Below, piece after piece: positions 23,598-31,588 of a stretch of 31,588 nucleotides of DNA. This DNA is from Clostridia bacterium (lineage in GTDB: Bacteria > Bacillota_A > Clostridia > Oscillospirales > Acutalibacteraceae): positions 1 to 31,588 of the forward strand of contig JAFYUD010000251.1 of the NCBI GenBank assembly GCA_017549665.1. Direction: 5' to 3'. The translations under genes were made by a program, and so were the position numbers. Each line of letters starts with the position of its first letter. Position 1 is the first letter of the stretch. The notes beneath the pieces are model-generated. The model saw nothing but the letters and a program-made list of their open reading frames with translations. It did not search any database and was not told the DNA's origin.

Positions 23598-24450
23598 TTA
23601 ATCGTTATCAATATCTAATTGAGCTTCTGCCTGGATTTTCGGGTCATACGAAAGAATCGGTTCTTCGTTTATGTTATTGATTTTGCGGTTAACGTAGTTT
23701 TTGGTGATTTTCATAACAAGCGGGAACAGAACAACAACACCGATAAGGTTGGGAATCATCATTAGACCGTTGAAGGTATCAGAAATATCCCAGGCAAGAG
23801 TCGACGTCATTACAGCACCGAAGATTACAGTAATTACGTGAATAATTTTAAAGATGATAGTTGTTTTTGCACCGAAAAGGTATTCCCAGGCTTTTGAACC
23901 GTAGTGTGACCAGCCGAGAACGGTTGTGAATGCAAAAAGGAACATTGCAATTGCAACAAATCTCTGACCGATATTACCCCAATGAAAAACACTGTTGAAC
24001 GCACCTGCAACAAGGGTTGCATCTGTCAGACCTTCTGCGATTTCACCTGTTTTTGCATCAAATACACCTGATGTAAGAACAACAAGAGCTGTCATTGTGC
24101 ATACTATCATTGTATCAGCAAAAACTTCAAAAATTCCCCACATACCCTGCTTTACAGGTTCTTTGATATTAGAATTGGAATGAACCATAACCGATGAACC
24201 GAGACCCGCTTCGTTTGAGAAAACACCTCTCTTGAAACCTTGTGTAACTGCTGCGCTGATTGCAGCACAAAGTGTACCGCCAACAAATGCTTCGGGTTTG
24301 ATTGAATGCGTTAATGAAAATGCTCTTGAAAGCAGGGATAATCATATCATAGTTTACTCCGATAATGATAAGACTGCCCGCAATGAACAGAACAATCATG
24401 AAGGGAACGATTTTTTCGGCAGCATTTGCTTCTTCTGCAAACTTCACCAT
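23598..24450 (-). pseudogene. Decayed AgcS-type sodium:alanine symporter
   Basis: The C-terminal part reads VFSNEAGLGSSVMVHSNSN ... EPVKQGMWGIFEVFADTMIVCTMTALVVLTSGV ... GKAWEYLFG-type sequence, a clear amino acid carrier family (AgcS) match. The 5' part (FAEEANAAEKIVPFMIVLFIAGSLIIIGVNY) is in another frame: near 24297-24308 four extra bases between NAF and KPEAFVGG shift it. The gene also begins in mid-protein, so about 150-190 residues with the first helices are absent upstream, where only AT-rich sequence remains. A short frame from ATG 24188 may look like a gene but is the distal fragment. Non-functional. Confidence 0.8.
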
Positions 24451-24552
24451 AATTTTTATTTTTTTTATTATAAAATTAAATTATGAAAAATCAAGTGTTT
24501 TTGAATAAAAATTATTTAAGAATTAAATTATAATTTGATTTATATAAAAATA

Positions 24553-24581
24553 TTGAAAAATTTGTTATCTTATGTTATAAT
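24553..24581 (+). promoter_or_regulatory. Promoter of the second GPH transporter
   Basis: TTGAAA at 24553-24558 and TATAAT at 24576-24581, 17-bp spacer, with TGT before the -10 box. Only 26 bp before the ATG at 24607, which rules out the upstream in-frame start at 24535. Confidence 0.7.
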
Positions 24582-24606
24582 TTATAAATATAAGGCAGGT
24601 GAGGAT

Positions 24607-26121
24607 ATGTCAACATTAAAAGAGAATGTTGAATCTACAGTTAATTCCGTTCTTTTGAAAAACAGACGCTTCGTCGGAGCAAAAGAAACAGTTGCTTATG
24701 TTCTTGAAGATACGGCAGCAAGTCTGAATATCAACGATTTCAAAGACAGATACATATATGACGTTGTTAAAATCGATTTCAACTATCTCGCAATTCAGAA
24801 TGTCGTTGCAACTGTATGGGATACATTTAATGACACATTTATCGGTGTTATAGTTGAAAAAACAAGAACTAGATGGGGTAAATTCAGACCTTATCTTCTT
24901 CTCGGTCAATTACCGCTTACTATTTTAGGTTTGTGGTACTGGCTTATCCCATTTATGTTTGCCGATACGCCCGGCGATTATCTTCCAAAGTGGATATTCT
25001 ATTTTGCCATGTCGATAATTACCGAAACAGCCAACACATTTACCGCAGTAGCCCGTGCAGGTTTTGGTTCCACTATAACACCTGAGCCATTGGACCGTTC
25101 AAGGCTAATTGCAACGGCTAACCTGATGTCGCATTTTGTTGAAGATGTGCCGAAGCAGATTTTCGGTATTATCTATGACCTTGTAATCAACGATAAAATT
25201 AAAATCAAACTCCCGAAACTTTTCGCAGGATTTGGTGTTTCTTTTGCATTGCTCGGTGCTGCGTTTTGTCTTTACTTTTTCCTTACAACACGAGAGAGAG
25301 TTGCTCAGACGATTAAAAAGCCGAGTGTTATTCAAGGCCTGAAAGCTATTGTAACAAACAAACCGATGTTTATCCAGGTTCTTTCGTCGTTTCTTTCGGG
25401 ATTCAGTATTGGCTCAAGCAGAACCAATTTCTATATTGACGTTATCGGTTCAATTACTTGGAAAACCATTGTCGGTATTCCTGCTTTCCCGATTAAATTT
25501 ATCAGTTACGGTTTTGTTGAACCTCTTCGCAAGCGCTTCTCAACAAAAGCACTTTGGATTCTTGAAGATGCATGGACAGATATGCTGTGGATGATTGTTT
25601 TCGGCATCGGTTCAATTAATAAAAACTTTATGAAAAAACCGATTATTCTGCCGCTTATGGGTATTGAAGAAATATTCGAAATGTGCGTTTACGGTTTAAG
25701 ACGAGTTATTCCTGCCGAAATCAGCAATGAGTCAATGGACTATTGCGAATGGAAAAACGGTTACCGTGCGGAAGCTATGATCGGTGTTGCACAGTCAACA
25801 ATTTCAAAGCTTCAGCAGGCTGTTATGGGCTTTGTCAATAACATCGTAATGGATAAGGTCGGTTATGTTCAGGGTCTCAAAGTCGGCACTCAGACCGATA
25901 AAACAAAGTGGTGGATATTTGCACTCGGAACAGGTATTCCCATTATAACAAGCAGTCTTGGTATCATTCCTAAGTTCTTCTATCCTCTTTCAGCTGAAAA
26001 ACGCGATCTTATGTATAGCGAACTTCGTGAAAGAAGAAGTAAGGTTGCAGAAAAGATGAATAATGCAACTACCGAAGAAGAAATTGCAGCAATTGCTGAT
26101 TCTCAGTTTATAGTAAAATAA
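24607..26121 (+). CDS. GPH-family (MelB-like) MFS transporter, second copy
   Basis: A 504-residue membrane protein with about 12 helices. The family signature is visible: WDTFNDTFIGVIVEKTRTRWGKFRPYLLLGQLP near 85-117, where the Asp residues of helix 2 and the WGKFRPY loop correspond to the cation and sugar site region of MelB. The late MDYCEWKNGYRAEAM segment matches that of the transporter at 7736-9241. The N-terminal ~50 residues before the first helix are longer than usual and amphipathic. Substrate unknown; probably a glycoside or sugar with sodium or proton symport. Monocistronic with its own promoter, AGGTGAGG site and terminator. It is only distantly similar to the other copy, so they are probably not recent duplicates. 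Confidence 0.8.
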   Translation: MSTLKENVESTVNSVLLKNRRFVGAKETVAYVLEDTAASLNINDFKDRYIYDVVKIDFNYLAIQNVVATVWDTFNDTFIGVIVEKTRTRWGKFRPYLLLGQLPLTILGLWYWLIPFMFADTPGDYLPKWIFYFAMSIITETANTFTAVARAGFGSTITPEPLDRSRLIATANLMSHFVEDVPKQIFGIIYDLVINDKIKIKLPKLFAGFGVSFALLGAAFCLYFFLTTRERVAQTIKKPSVIQGLKAIVTNKPMFIQVLSSFLSGFSIGSSRTNFYIDVIGSITWKTIVGIPAFPIKFISYGFVEPLRKRFSTKALWILEDAWTDMLWMIVFGIGSINKNFMKKPIILPLMGIEEIFEMCVYGLRRVIPAEISNESMDYCEWKNGYRAEAMIGVAQSTISKLQQAVMGFVNNIVMDKVGYVQGLKVGTQTDKTKWWIFALGTGIPIITSSLGIIPKFFYPLSAEKRDLMYSELRERRSKVAEKMNNATTEEEIAAIADSQFIVK

Positions 26122-26126
26122 TTATC

Positions 26127-26166
26127 ACGGGCAGTGTTGAGAAATCGATACTGTCCGTTTTTTAAA
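26127..26166 (+). terminator. Intrinsic terminator of the second GPH transporter
   Basis: Stem ACGGGCAGT / ACTGTCCGT (9 bp, one G-U pair), 14-base loop, followed by TTTTTTAAAATTTTTT. Confidence 0.8.
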
Positions 26167-26286
26167 ATTTTTTACTATTTATAAATTATATATCTTGTGG
26201 TTTCGATAAACTTTTTAACAAAATATTGCATTATTTAACAGATGGTGATATTATATAATAAAATATTAAGAAAAAGAGTGAATACT

Positions 26287-27075
26287 ATGAGTTTGAAAAA
26301 TTTTTCAACAAAAGTTATTTCGGTTATTCTTTCCGTAATGCTGGTTTTCTGTACTGTCAGCTCAGTTAGTTTTGCGAGTGCTGAAATAAAATCTTTGGAT
26401 GAGATGAAAGCAGAAAAGCAAGCTTCTGCCGCCGAAATAGTTGATAATATGGTTGAAATAGCCAGAGCAGAGCAAGGTTTTTACGAAAGTTACATAAATA
26501 AGTTTACCCTTTGGTATTACGGCTTGGATACAGAGTCGTCATGGTGTACAATATTTGTTTCATGGTGCGCCGCTCAGGCAGGTGCAATCGGAACGGCTGT
26601 TCCTAGACGAAACACCTGCAGTTCAATGAAAAGATGGTTTGAGAGAAGAGGTGAGTATCATCCTGCAGACAGCGGATATATTCCTCAGAAGGGTGATATT
26701 GCATTTCTTAATACCGCCTCCGATGGAACTGATGATGTACATCATGTCGAAATCGTTACCGAAAACGGATTTTTTGTAATTGGCGGTGAAAATTATATCA
26801 AAGCTGTAGGCGGTAACACTTCGGATATCAATTATAACGGTTCTGAATATGTAACCGAAAAAACAAGACCTGTTATCAGTGAACGTGCAGTAGTTGTCGG
26901 ATTTGCAAATCCTTCATATGAAAAGAGCGTCGGATTACGCGGTGATATTCATACATCAACTCAAAAAAATATGACAGTATATGCAAGATATCTTTATTCG
27001 AGAGTTATTGCAATGATTTATAACATTGAGGTTTTTTGGGCTAACTTTGTTGCATTGTTTAATGCTACGAAATAA
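26287..27075 (+). CDS. Secreted CHAP-domain cell-wall hydrolase
   Basis: A 262-residue protein with a signal peptide (KVISVILSVMLVFCTVSSVSFA, cleavage near residue 30). The CHAP fold follows: SWCTIFVSWCAAQAG with the catalytic Cys87, a central KRWFERRGEY segment, GDIAFL, and HHVEIVTENG with His153. CHAP enzymes are amidases or endopeptidases that cut peptidoglycan stem peptides. The start is ATG 26287; the longer frame from 26242 would put a non-hydrophobic extension ahead of the signal. The C-terminus (~75 residues) has no recognised wall-binding domain. Likely role in cell division or wall turnover; it precedes a phosphodiesterase gene by only 25 bases, so the two may be co-transcribed. Confidence 0.8.
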   Translation: MSLKNFSTKVISVILSVMLVFCTVSSVSFASAEIKSLDEMKAEKQASAAEIVDNMVEIARAEQGFYESYINKFTLWYYGLDTESSWCTIFVSWCAAQAGAIGTAVPRRNTCSSMKRWFERRGEYHPADSGYIPQKGDIAFLNTASDGTDDVHHVEIVTENGFFVIGGENYIKAVGGNTSDINYNGSEYVTEKTRPVISERAVVVGFANPSYEKSVGLRGDIHTSTQKNMTVYARYLYSRVIAMIYNIEVFWANFVALFNATK

Positions 27076-27100
27076 AATTCAAATATTCTGAGGTCTTGTT

Positions 27101-27934
27101 ATGAGTTTTAACCTTGTTGAAAAAGCAAAAGAAAATATTATCGTTGTTGCTCACAGAGGAGCTTCAGGCGGAAATATTCCCTGTAATACACTTGCTTCCT
27201 ATGAAATTGCTCTCAAACAGGGTGCAGATATGATTGAAGTTGATGTCAGTTGCAGCAGAGACGGAAAGCTTTTTCTCTTTCACCCCGGAATGGAAACGGC
27301 GCATCTTAACCGATTTATTTCTCTGAAAACAAGATCTTTTAACGGTATACAGAAGATAAAATATGTTAATTATGACAGAACTCCAACTCAATTTCCGATT
27401 GCATCCTTCGATGATTTTCTTGAGCAATTCAAGGGCAGATGTTATATTAATATAGATAAGTTCTGGGATAATCCGGAAAAGATTTATAAAACTATCAAGT
27501 CACACGGTATGACAGATCAGATGCTTGTTAAAAGTAAAATATCCGATAAAGTTCTTTCTGTTTTAGAAAATCTTTGCCCCGAACTGCCGTTTATCCCTAT
27601 TGTTTCCGAAGCACATCCGATGCACGATGAACTGATGAAACGTAATATTAATTATATCGGTGCAGAGGTTCTTTTTGAAAAGGATAATTCTCCTCTAGCC
27701 GGTAAAGATTTTATCGATATGATGCATAATGACGGTAAACTTGTGTGGGTCAATTCGATAATTTATGATTATAAAGATCAGCTTGCAGGCGGTCACAGTG
27801 ATGACACCGCACTAACAGTATCGGAAGAATACGGTTGGGGTTGGCTTGCTGACAGAGGATATGATTTTATACAAACCGATTGGACAATGATGCTCGTTGA
27901 TTATCTTAAAAAGTCCGGCAAATATTACAGATAG
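27101..27934 (+). CDS. Glycerophosphodiester phosphodiesterase
   Basis: A 277-residue TIM-barrel phosphodiesterase: IIVVAHRGASGG with His18-Arg19, metal ligands Glu46 and Asp48 in DMIEVDVS, and His61 in FLFHPGME. It releases sn-glycerol-3-phosphate from phospholipid or teichoic-acid breakdown products. The usual P-E-N-T after the HRG is P-C-N-T, and the HD of the second histidine motif is HP; I recall this combination in a clostridial subgroup, so the substrate may differ from plain glycerophosphodiesters. No signal peptide, so it acts in the cytoplasm. It follows the CHAP gene closely and ends in a terminator shared with the convergent rRNA methyltransferase. Confidence 0.82.
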   Translation: MSFNLVEKAKENIIVVAHRGASGGNIPCNTLASYEIALKQGADMIEVDVSCSRDGKLFLFHPGMETAHLNRFISLKTRSFNGIQKIKYVNYDRTPTQFPIASFDDFLEQFKGRCYINIDKFWDNPEKIYKTIKSHGMTDQMLVKSKISDKVLSVLENLCPELPFIPIVSEAHPMHDELMKRNINYIGAEVLFEKDNSPLAGKDFIDMMHNDGKLVWVNSIIYDYKDQLAGGHSDDTALTVSEEYGWGWLADRGYDFIQTDWTMMLVDYLKKSGKYYR

Positions 27935-27937
27935 AAA

Positions 27938-27972
27938 ATGCTCCCGAATCCGCTTTGGACCGGGAGCATAAT
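27938..27972. terminator. Shared bidirectional terminator
   Basis: Perfect 9-bp stem ATGCTCCCG / CGGGAGCAT with a 14-base loop, A-rich before it and AATTTATTTTG after it. Lies between convergent genes ending at 27934 and 27973. Confidence 0.75.
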
Positions 27973-29331
27973 TTATTTTGTGCGCAGACCTTTTGGATAA
28001 TGATTTTTTGCTCTGCCGTTAACAACTTTAACACCGCCAACGGTACATCCTTCAACTGTAACAACAGACCATCCGTTATCACAGTCGGTTTCAAATTCTT
28101 CACCGTGAAGAAATTTTTTTATTTCATCCGTATCAACAGAAAGATTGATTTTTCGTTTGAAATCTTTACCCATCGCCATAAAGAATTGATGGTGGGGGAG
28201 TATGTAGTTCTTTTTTATTTCTCCGATTGTAACTCCGCAACAGAAAGCGCTTCCCTTCGGGACTTCAAAATCAGGCGTAAAATAAACAGGATTTCCGTTA
28301 TATATCATTACATTGGATTTTTCATATGTAATCAGAGTATCATCAAGAAAATAAGTGATAATTTTATCAATTTTATCGATCTGATTGTTCTTTTTAACTG
28401 ATTTCTCGTTATATTCAAGGGTGTTATGGAGCAAAGCCATAAATTGACCTTCACCCTTGCTTTTATGTGGATAAAAGCGTCTTGTGAAGTTGATATTTTC
28501 ACATTCACAGCCGTCGAACAGAATACCATCCGCTGTATTTTTTATAACTTCTTCTTTAACTTGAACAAGTTCAAATTCAGGATGTTTTTTCAAAAATTTA
28601 TCAATGGTCATTTCGTTCTCTTCAAGAGAAAAAGTGCAGGTTGCGTAAATAATGTATCCGCTGTTCTTAACGAGTAATGCAGCATTTTCAAGAATTTCTT
28701 CTTGTCTTGCTGCACAATTAACAACGTTTTCAACGCTCCACTCGTCGATTGCAATTTCTTCCTTGCGGAACATTCCTTCGCCCGAACACGGTGCGTCGCA
28801 CATCACGAGATCGAACATTTTAGGAAATGTTTTTGCAAGTTTATTTGTGTCCATACAAGTTGTAACACAATTGCAAAGACCGAGACGTTCAATATTACCG
28901 GTAAGAATTTTGCAACGTGAGGGGATAATTTCATTAGAAACAAGAATCCCGTTTTTGCCGAGCTTGTTTTTTAGCTGTGTGCTTTTGCCTCCGGGTGCGG
29001 CACACATATCAAGAATTTTCCAATCCGGATCAATTTCAATACATTCGGCAGGAGCCATTGCACCCGGTTCCTGAATATAAATCATACCTGCGTGATGATA
29101 TGGATGGTTACCGATTTTATCATAATCAAAGTAAAAACCGTTTTGAACATACGGAATTCTTTCGGTTGAAAATACGTTGATCTTTTCAAAATCATCGAGT
29201 GAAATTTTATCTGTATTAACTCTTAATCCGCGTATCGGTTGATTATTTAATTCTTTAATATAATCATCGTATTCATTACCGAGAAGCTTTTTCATTCTCT
29301 CGGAATATTCAAGAGGAAGTTCTTTCATCAT
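27973..29331 (-). CDS. rsmF: rRNA (cytosine-5-)-methyltransferase, RsmF/NOL1-NOP2-Sun family
   Basis: About 452 residues. The SAM-dependent core begins IQEPGAMAPAECIEI, then LDMCAAPGGKSTQL (SAM loop), DAPCSGEGMFRK with one catalytic Cys, and YATCTFSLEENE with the nucleophilic Cys. It methylates a cytosine in rRNA. The C-terminal ~150 residues match the RNA-binding extension of RsmF-type enzymes rather than RsmB. The start ATG 29331 overlaps the RsmE stop codon (ATGA); a second ATG at 29328 has better spacing to GGAG and is equally possible. The longer frame to 29370 would read into the upstream gene. Housekeeping; co-transcribed with the RsmE gene. The exact RsmF name is by similarity only. 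Confidence 0.85.
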   Translation of the reverse strand: MMKELPLEYSERMKKLLGNEYDDYIKELNNQPIRGLRVNTDKISLDDFEKINVFSTERIPYVQNGFYFDYDKIGNHPYHHAGMIYIQEPGAMAPAECIEIDPDWKILDMCAAPGGKSTQLKNKLGKNGILVSNEIIPSRCKILTGNIERLGLCNCVTTCMDTNKLAKTFPKMFDLVMCDAPCSGEGMFRKEEIAIDEWSVENVVNCAARQEEILENAALLVKNSGYIIYATCTFSLEENEMTIDKFLKKHPEFELVQVKEEVIKNTADGILFDGCECENINFTRRFYPHKSKGEGQFMALLHNTLEYNEKSVKKNNQIDKIDKIITYFLDDTLITYEKSNVMIYNGNPVYFTPDFEVPKGSAFCCGVTIGEIKKNYILPHHQFFMAMGKDFKRKINLSVDTDEIKKFLHGEEFETDCDNGWSVVTVEGCTVGGVKVVNGRAKNHYPKGLRTK

Positions 29332-30080
29332 TTTTCTCCGTAAATATTCATTTCTGAGTAGAGCATACACATACCAACAGCTGTAATTGCAGCTGTTTCG
29401 GTTCTTAATATTCTTTTTCCAAGCGAAACTGTAATACCGCCGGCTTGTGTTGTAGCATCGATTTCGTTCAGTTCAAACCCGCCTTCAGGACCGATAAGAA
29501 TACCGACTGACATTCCGCTCTTTATTTTCGAAAGAGCATTTTTGGTTGATTCCATACCGTCTTTGCATTCATACGGAACCATAAATACATCGAGTTCTGA
29601 TGCCATTGCAAGAGCCTGCTTAAAATTCATAACATTATGAACCTCGGGTATTGAAGTTCTTTTGCTCTGTTTTGCGGCGCTTTCGGCGATCGCCTGCCAG
29701 CGCTCCGTTTTGCTTTTCTTTTTCTTTTCGTCAAGCTTTACGACACAGCGGTTCATCTCAACAGGAATAATTCCCTCAACACCGAGTTCAACCGCTTTCT
29801 GGATAATCAGCTCCATCTTGTCGCTTTTAGGAAGTCCCTGGAAAAGATATATTTTTATCGGCAGACTTGTATCCTGAAATCTTTCTTCGATAATTTCGGC
29901 AATAACGCATTCACCCTCAAAGCTTTCAATCCGGCAAAGGTTACTGACATTATTTTCACTGACAAGAAATTTATCACCGATTTTCATTCTCAGAACGTTT
30001 TTTATGTGGTTATAGTCTGCGCCGCTTATCATATAGCGATTGTTTTGTCTGTTGCCTTCTTCAATAAAAAAATTAAACAT
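29328..30080 (-). CDS. rsmE: 16S rRNA (uracil-1498-N3)-methyltransferase RsmE
   Basis: A 250-residue SPOUT-class methyltransferase that modifies U1498 of 16S rRNA. N-terminal PUA-like part (MFNFFIEEGNRQNNRYMISGADYNHIKNVLRMKIGD), then GLPKSDKMELIIQKAVELGV, and the trefoil-knot motifs IGPEGGF and LGKRILRTETA. The start ATG 30080 is preferred over GTG 30089 because of its GGTG spacing. It is followed by an overlapping rRNA methyltransferase gene. A strong promoter is found 25-48 bp upstream. Confidence 0.92.
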   Translation of the reverse strand: MFNFFIEEGNRQNNRYMISGADYNHIKNVLRMKIGDKFLVSENNVSNLCRIESFEGECVIAEIIEERFQDTSLPIKIYLFQGLPKSDKMELIIQKAVELGVEGIIPVEMNRCVVKLDEKKKKSKTERWQAIAESAAKQSKRTSIPEVHNVMNFKQALAMASELDVFMVPYECKDGMESTKNALSKIKSGMSVGILIGPEGGFELNEIDATTQAGGITVSLGKRILRTETAAITAVGMCMLYSEMNIYGEK

Positions 30081-30104
30081 TTTTAACACCGTCTTTCACG
30101 GGAT

Positions 30105-30133
30105 ATTATAACAGAGAAATAAACGGTTGACAA
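30105..30133 (-). promoter_or_regulatory. Promoter of the rsmE-rsmF operon
   Basis: On the minus strand TTGTCA (30133-30128) and TATAAT (30110-30105), 17-bp spacer, with TGT before the -10 box. It starts just after the pflA terminator. Confidence 0.75.
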
Positions 30134-30170
30134 TAAAAATCCGACAGTTTTTGAAACTGTCGGATAAAAA
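30134..30170 (-). terminator. Intrinsic terminator of pflB-pflA
   Basis: Perfect 12-bp stem ATCCGACAGTTT / AAACTGTCGGAT with a 3-base loop; on the minus strand it is followed by TTTTATTG. It insulates pflA from the rsmE promoter. Confidence 0.85.
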
Positions 30171-30881
30171 TTAATCATTCAAAATTTTTTCAAGCCTTTT
30201 CATTGTTTCTTTATCAGGTGTCGGAATATCCGTAAACGGAAAATCTAATCCCATTTTATCATATTTAACCTGACAGATTTTTTTGAACGCAAGAAGTTCC
30301 GCTTTATCGACACAAGTGTATTTATTCTTGATTTCCTTGAGTCTCAGAATGTTATCTTCGTTATCATTCAGAGTAGGGATAATAACCTGTCTGAGCGTAA
30401 CGGGAATATTCTGAGAGTCAAGATATTCAAGGAATTCAATAACTTTCTCATATTCACAGCCGACATGATTTTTATATTTTTTAGCGTCTGTGTATTTGAT
30501 ATCAAGCAAAACACGGTCGGTAACGTTCAGAAGCTCTTTGATTTTATCATTTAAAATACAACCGGATGTGTCAATGCAAGTATTGATTCCTTCGCTGTGA
30601 CACAGCTCAAACAGTTCTTTAACAAATTCGGGCTGACAGAGTGGCTCACCGCCCGAAACGGTAATACCGCCTTCGGTGCCAAAATATTCCTTGAATCTGA
30701 TAGCTTTATCAACTATCACTTGCGGAGAGTATTCCGTTCCGATGCCGAATTCCCATGTATCCGGATTATGACAACATCCGCATCTGAGAGGGCATCCTTG
30801 CATAAACAAAACAAAACGTACTCCAGGTCCGTCAAGAGTGCCAAGGCTTTGTATCGAGTGAATTCTGCCGGTCATAATCAC
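30171..30881 (-). CDS. pflA: Pyruvate formate-lyase activating enzyme
   Basis: A 236-residue radical SAM enzyme that installs the glycyl radical on pyruvate formate-lyase under anaerobic conditions. The N-terminus [30 protein letters not shown] matches the family, with the 4Fe-4S cysteines in CPLRCGCC (30, 34, 37) followed by HNPDTW, then [13 protein letters not shown] and DIKYTD. Length is typical. GTG 30881 overlaps the pflB stop codon by a few bases and aligns with the usual start; ATG 30875 is the alternative. It is co-transcribed with pflB and supports a strictly or mainly anaerobic fermentative life. Confidence 0.95.
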   Translation of the reverse strand: MIMTGRIHSIQSLGTLDGPGVRFVLFMQGCPLRCGCCHNPDTWEFGIGTEYSPQVIVDKAIRFKEYFGTEGGITVSGGEPLCQPEFVKELFELCHSEGINTCIDTSGCILNDKIKELLNVTDRVLLDIKYTDAKKYKNHVGCEYEKVIEFLEYLDSQNIPVTLRQVIIPTLNDNEDNILRLKEIKNKYTCVDKAELLAFKKICQVKYDKMGLDFPFTDIPTPDKETMKRLEKILND

Positions 30882-31588
30882 ATTGCCTCGTGGAATGTTC
30901 TGCTGATAACTTCTCTCTGCTGTTCTCTTGAAAGCTTGTTGAAGTTAACTGCATAACCCGAAACTCGGATGGTAAGATTGGGATAGCTTTCGGGATCTTC
31001 ATAAGCTTTCATAAGAGTTTCACGGTTAAGTACATTAATATTTATGTGATGTGCTTTTTTGGCAAAGTAACCGTCAAGAATTGAAACAAGATTTGTTACT
31101 CTTTCGTCATCGTTTCTGCCAAGTGCATCAGGAGTGATCGAGAATGTATTTGAAACGCCGTCACGGCAGTCGTCATAGCTAATTTTTGCAACTGAGTTGA
31201 GCGAAGCAAGTGCACCGTTTTCTTCTCTGTTGTGCATCGGATTTGCACCGGGAGCAAAGGGTGCGGAAGCTTTTCTTCCGTCAGGTGTTGCGCCTGTGTT
31301 CTTGCCATACATAACATTTGATGTGATTGTAAGAACAGAAAGAGTGTGTTCTGCATTTCTGTATGCAGGAGTCTTACGAAGTTCGGTAATCATACGGTGT
31401 GCCATATCCTTTGCGATAAGGTCAACTCTGTCGTCATCGTTACCGTATTTAGGGAAATCTCCCTGAGTATCAAAATCTACAATGAATCCGCTTTCATTCT
31501 TTATGGGTTTAACATTTGCGAATTTGATTGCGCTGAGTGAGTCTGCAACTACCGAAAGACCGGCTATACCGAATGCCATAAATCTGCC
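30878..31588 (-). CDS. pflB: Pyruvate formate-lyase, C-terminal part (cut by window edge)
   Basis: The last ~236 residues of formate acetyltransferase, which cleaves pyruvate with CoA to acetyl-CoA and formate. The region shows [52 protein letters not shown] and the glycyl-radical loop [11 protein letters not shown] near the C-terminus. The frame continues to the last base, so the upstream part with the remaining active-site residues lies outside the window. The final TGA overlaps the pflA start. Confidence 0.95.
   Translation of the reverse strand, partial: GRFMAFGIAGLSVVADSLSAIKFANVKPIKNESGFIVDFDTQGDFPKYGNDDDRVDLIAKDMAHRMITELRKTPAYRNAEHTLSVLTITSNVMYGKNTGATPDGRKASAPFAPGANPMHNREENGALASLNSVAKISYDDCRDGVSNTFSITPDALGRNDDERVTNLVSILDGYFAKKAHHININVLNRETLMKAYEDPESYPNLTIRVSGYAVNFNKLSREQQREVISRTFHEAM

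Noticed and set aside
23598..24188. Intact 196-residue membrane protein
   Set aside because: Its sequence is the C-terminal third of an AgcS symporter and the preceding part is present in another frame just upstream, so it is a pseudogene fragment.
1..31588. CRISPR arrays, insertion sequences, prophage structural genes, rRNA genes and riboswitches
   Set aside because: I saw no regularly spaced repeats, transposase motifs, capsid or tail genes, rRNA sequence or recognisable riboswitch core in the window.

Overview
The window reads as a chromosomal segment of a low-GC anaerobic Firmicute, most likely a gut clostridium of the Oscillospirales/Ruminococcaceae type. The reasons are the AT-rich sequence, strong AGGAGG-type ribosome binding sites, TTGaaa/TGnTATAAT promoters, a pyruvate formate-lyase with its activase (pflB-pflA), a small DUF6809-like gene, and several secreted glycan-directed enzymes. 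TGA, TAA and TTG/GTG starts are all used in the ordinary way, so the genetic code is standard.

Layout. (1) 1-3.6 kb: accessory, probably mobile, DNA. It carries a DUF6809-like gene, an Mrr-type restriction endonuclease-like gene, a 93-aa orphan and a RelB/ParE-type toxin-antitoxin pair, and ends at a 5'-truncated tRNA-Ser(GGA) remnant. (2) 3.55-3.9 kb: an integration scar holding two copies of the tRNA-Ser 3' end, each with its own terminator, plus flanking divergent repeats. (3) 4.0-9.2 kb: a secreted GH110-type alpha-1,3-galactosidase, a truncated second DUF6809-like copy with the same leader hairpin, a metallophosphoesterase, and a convergent GPH-type transporter. (4) 9.4-11.6 kb: a membrane-anchored metallophosphoesterase followed by a decayed chimera made of a second phosphoesterase N-terminus and an FAD-oxidoreductase C-terminus. 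(5) 11.7-18.2 kb, minus strand: a tight five-gene operon in the order polyprenyl-P-mannose synthase-like GT2, manC, gmd, B12-type radical SAM enzyme, GT-C membrane glycosyltransferase. (6) 18.5-23.5 kb, plus strand: secreted GH78 alpha-rhamnosidase, an SDR oxidoreductase, and a secreted neutral-ceramidase-like protein interrupted by an in-frame TGA. (7) 23.6-24.5 kb: a decayed AgcS sodium:amino-acid symporter. (8) 24.6-28 kb: a second GPH-type transporter, a CHAP-domain cell-wall hydrolase and a glycerophosphodiester phosphodiesterase. (9) 28-31.6 kb, minus strand: housekeeping rRNA methyltransferases (RsmF-like, RsmE) and pflA-pflB, with pflB running off the right edge.

How it fits together. 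The outward-facing enzymes (GH110, GH78, ceramidase-like, phosphoesterases, GPH transporters) suggest scavenging of host or dietary glycans and lipids. The minus-strand operon looks like a surface-glycan or glycolipid pathway that makes GDP-mannose, diverts part of it to a polyprenyl-phosphate donor and part to GDP-4-keto-6-deoxymannose, and hands sugars to a GT-C transferase. The cobalamin-type radical SAM enzyme in its middle is the most interesting unknown. Three separate decayed loci show that the region is losing accessory functions.
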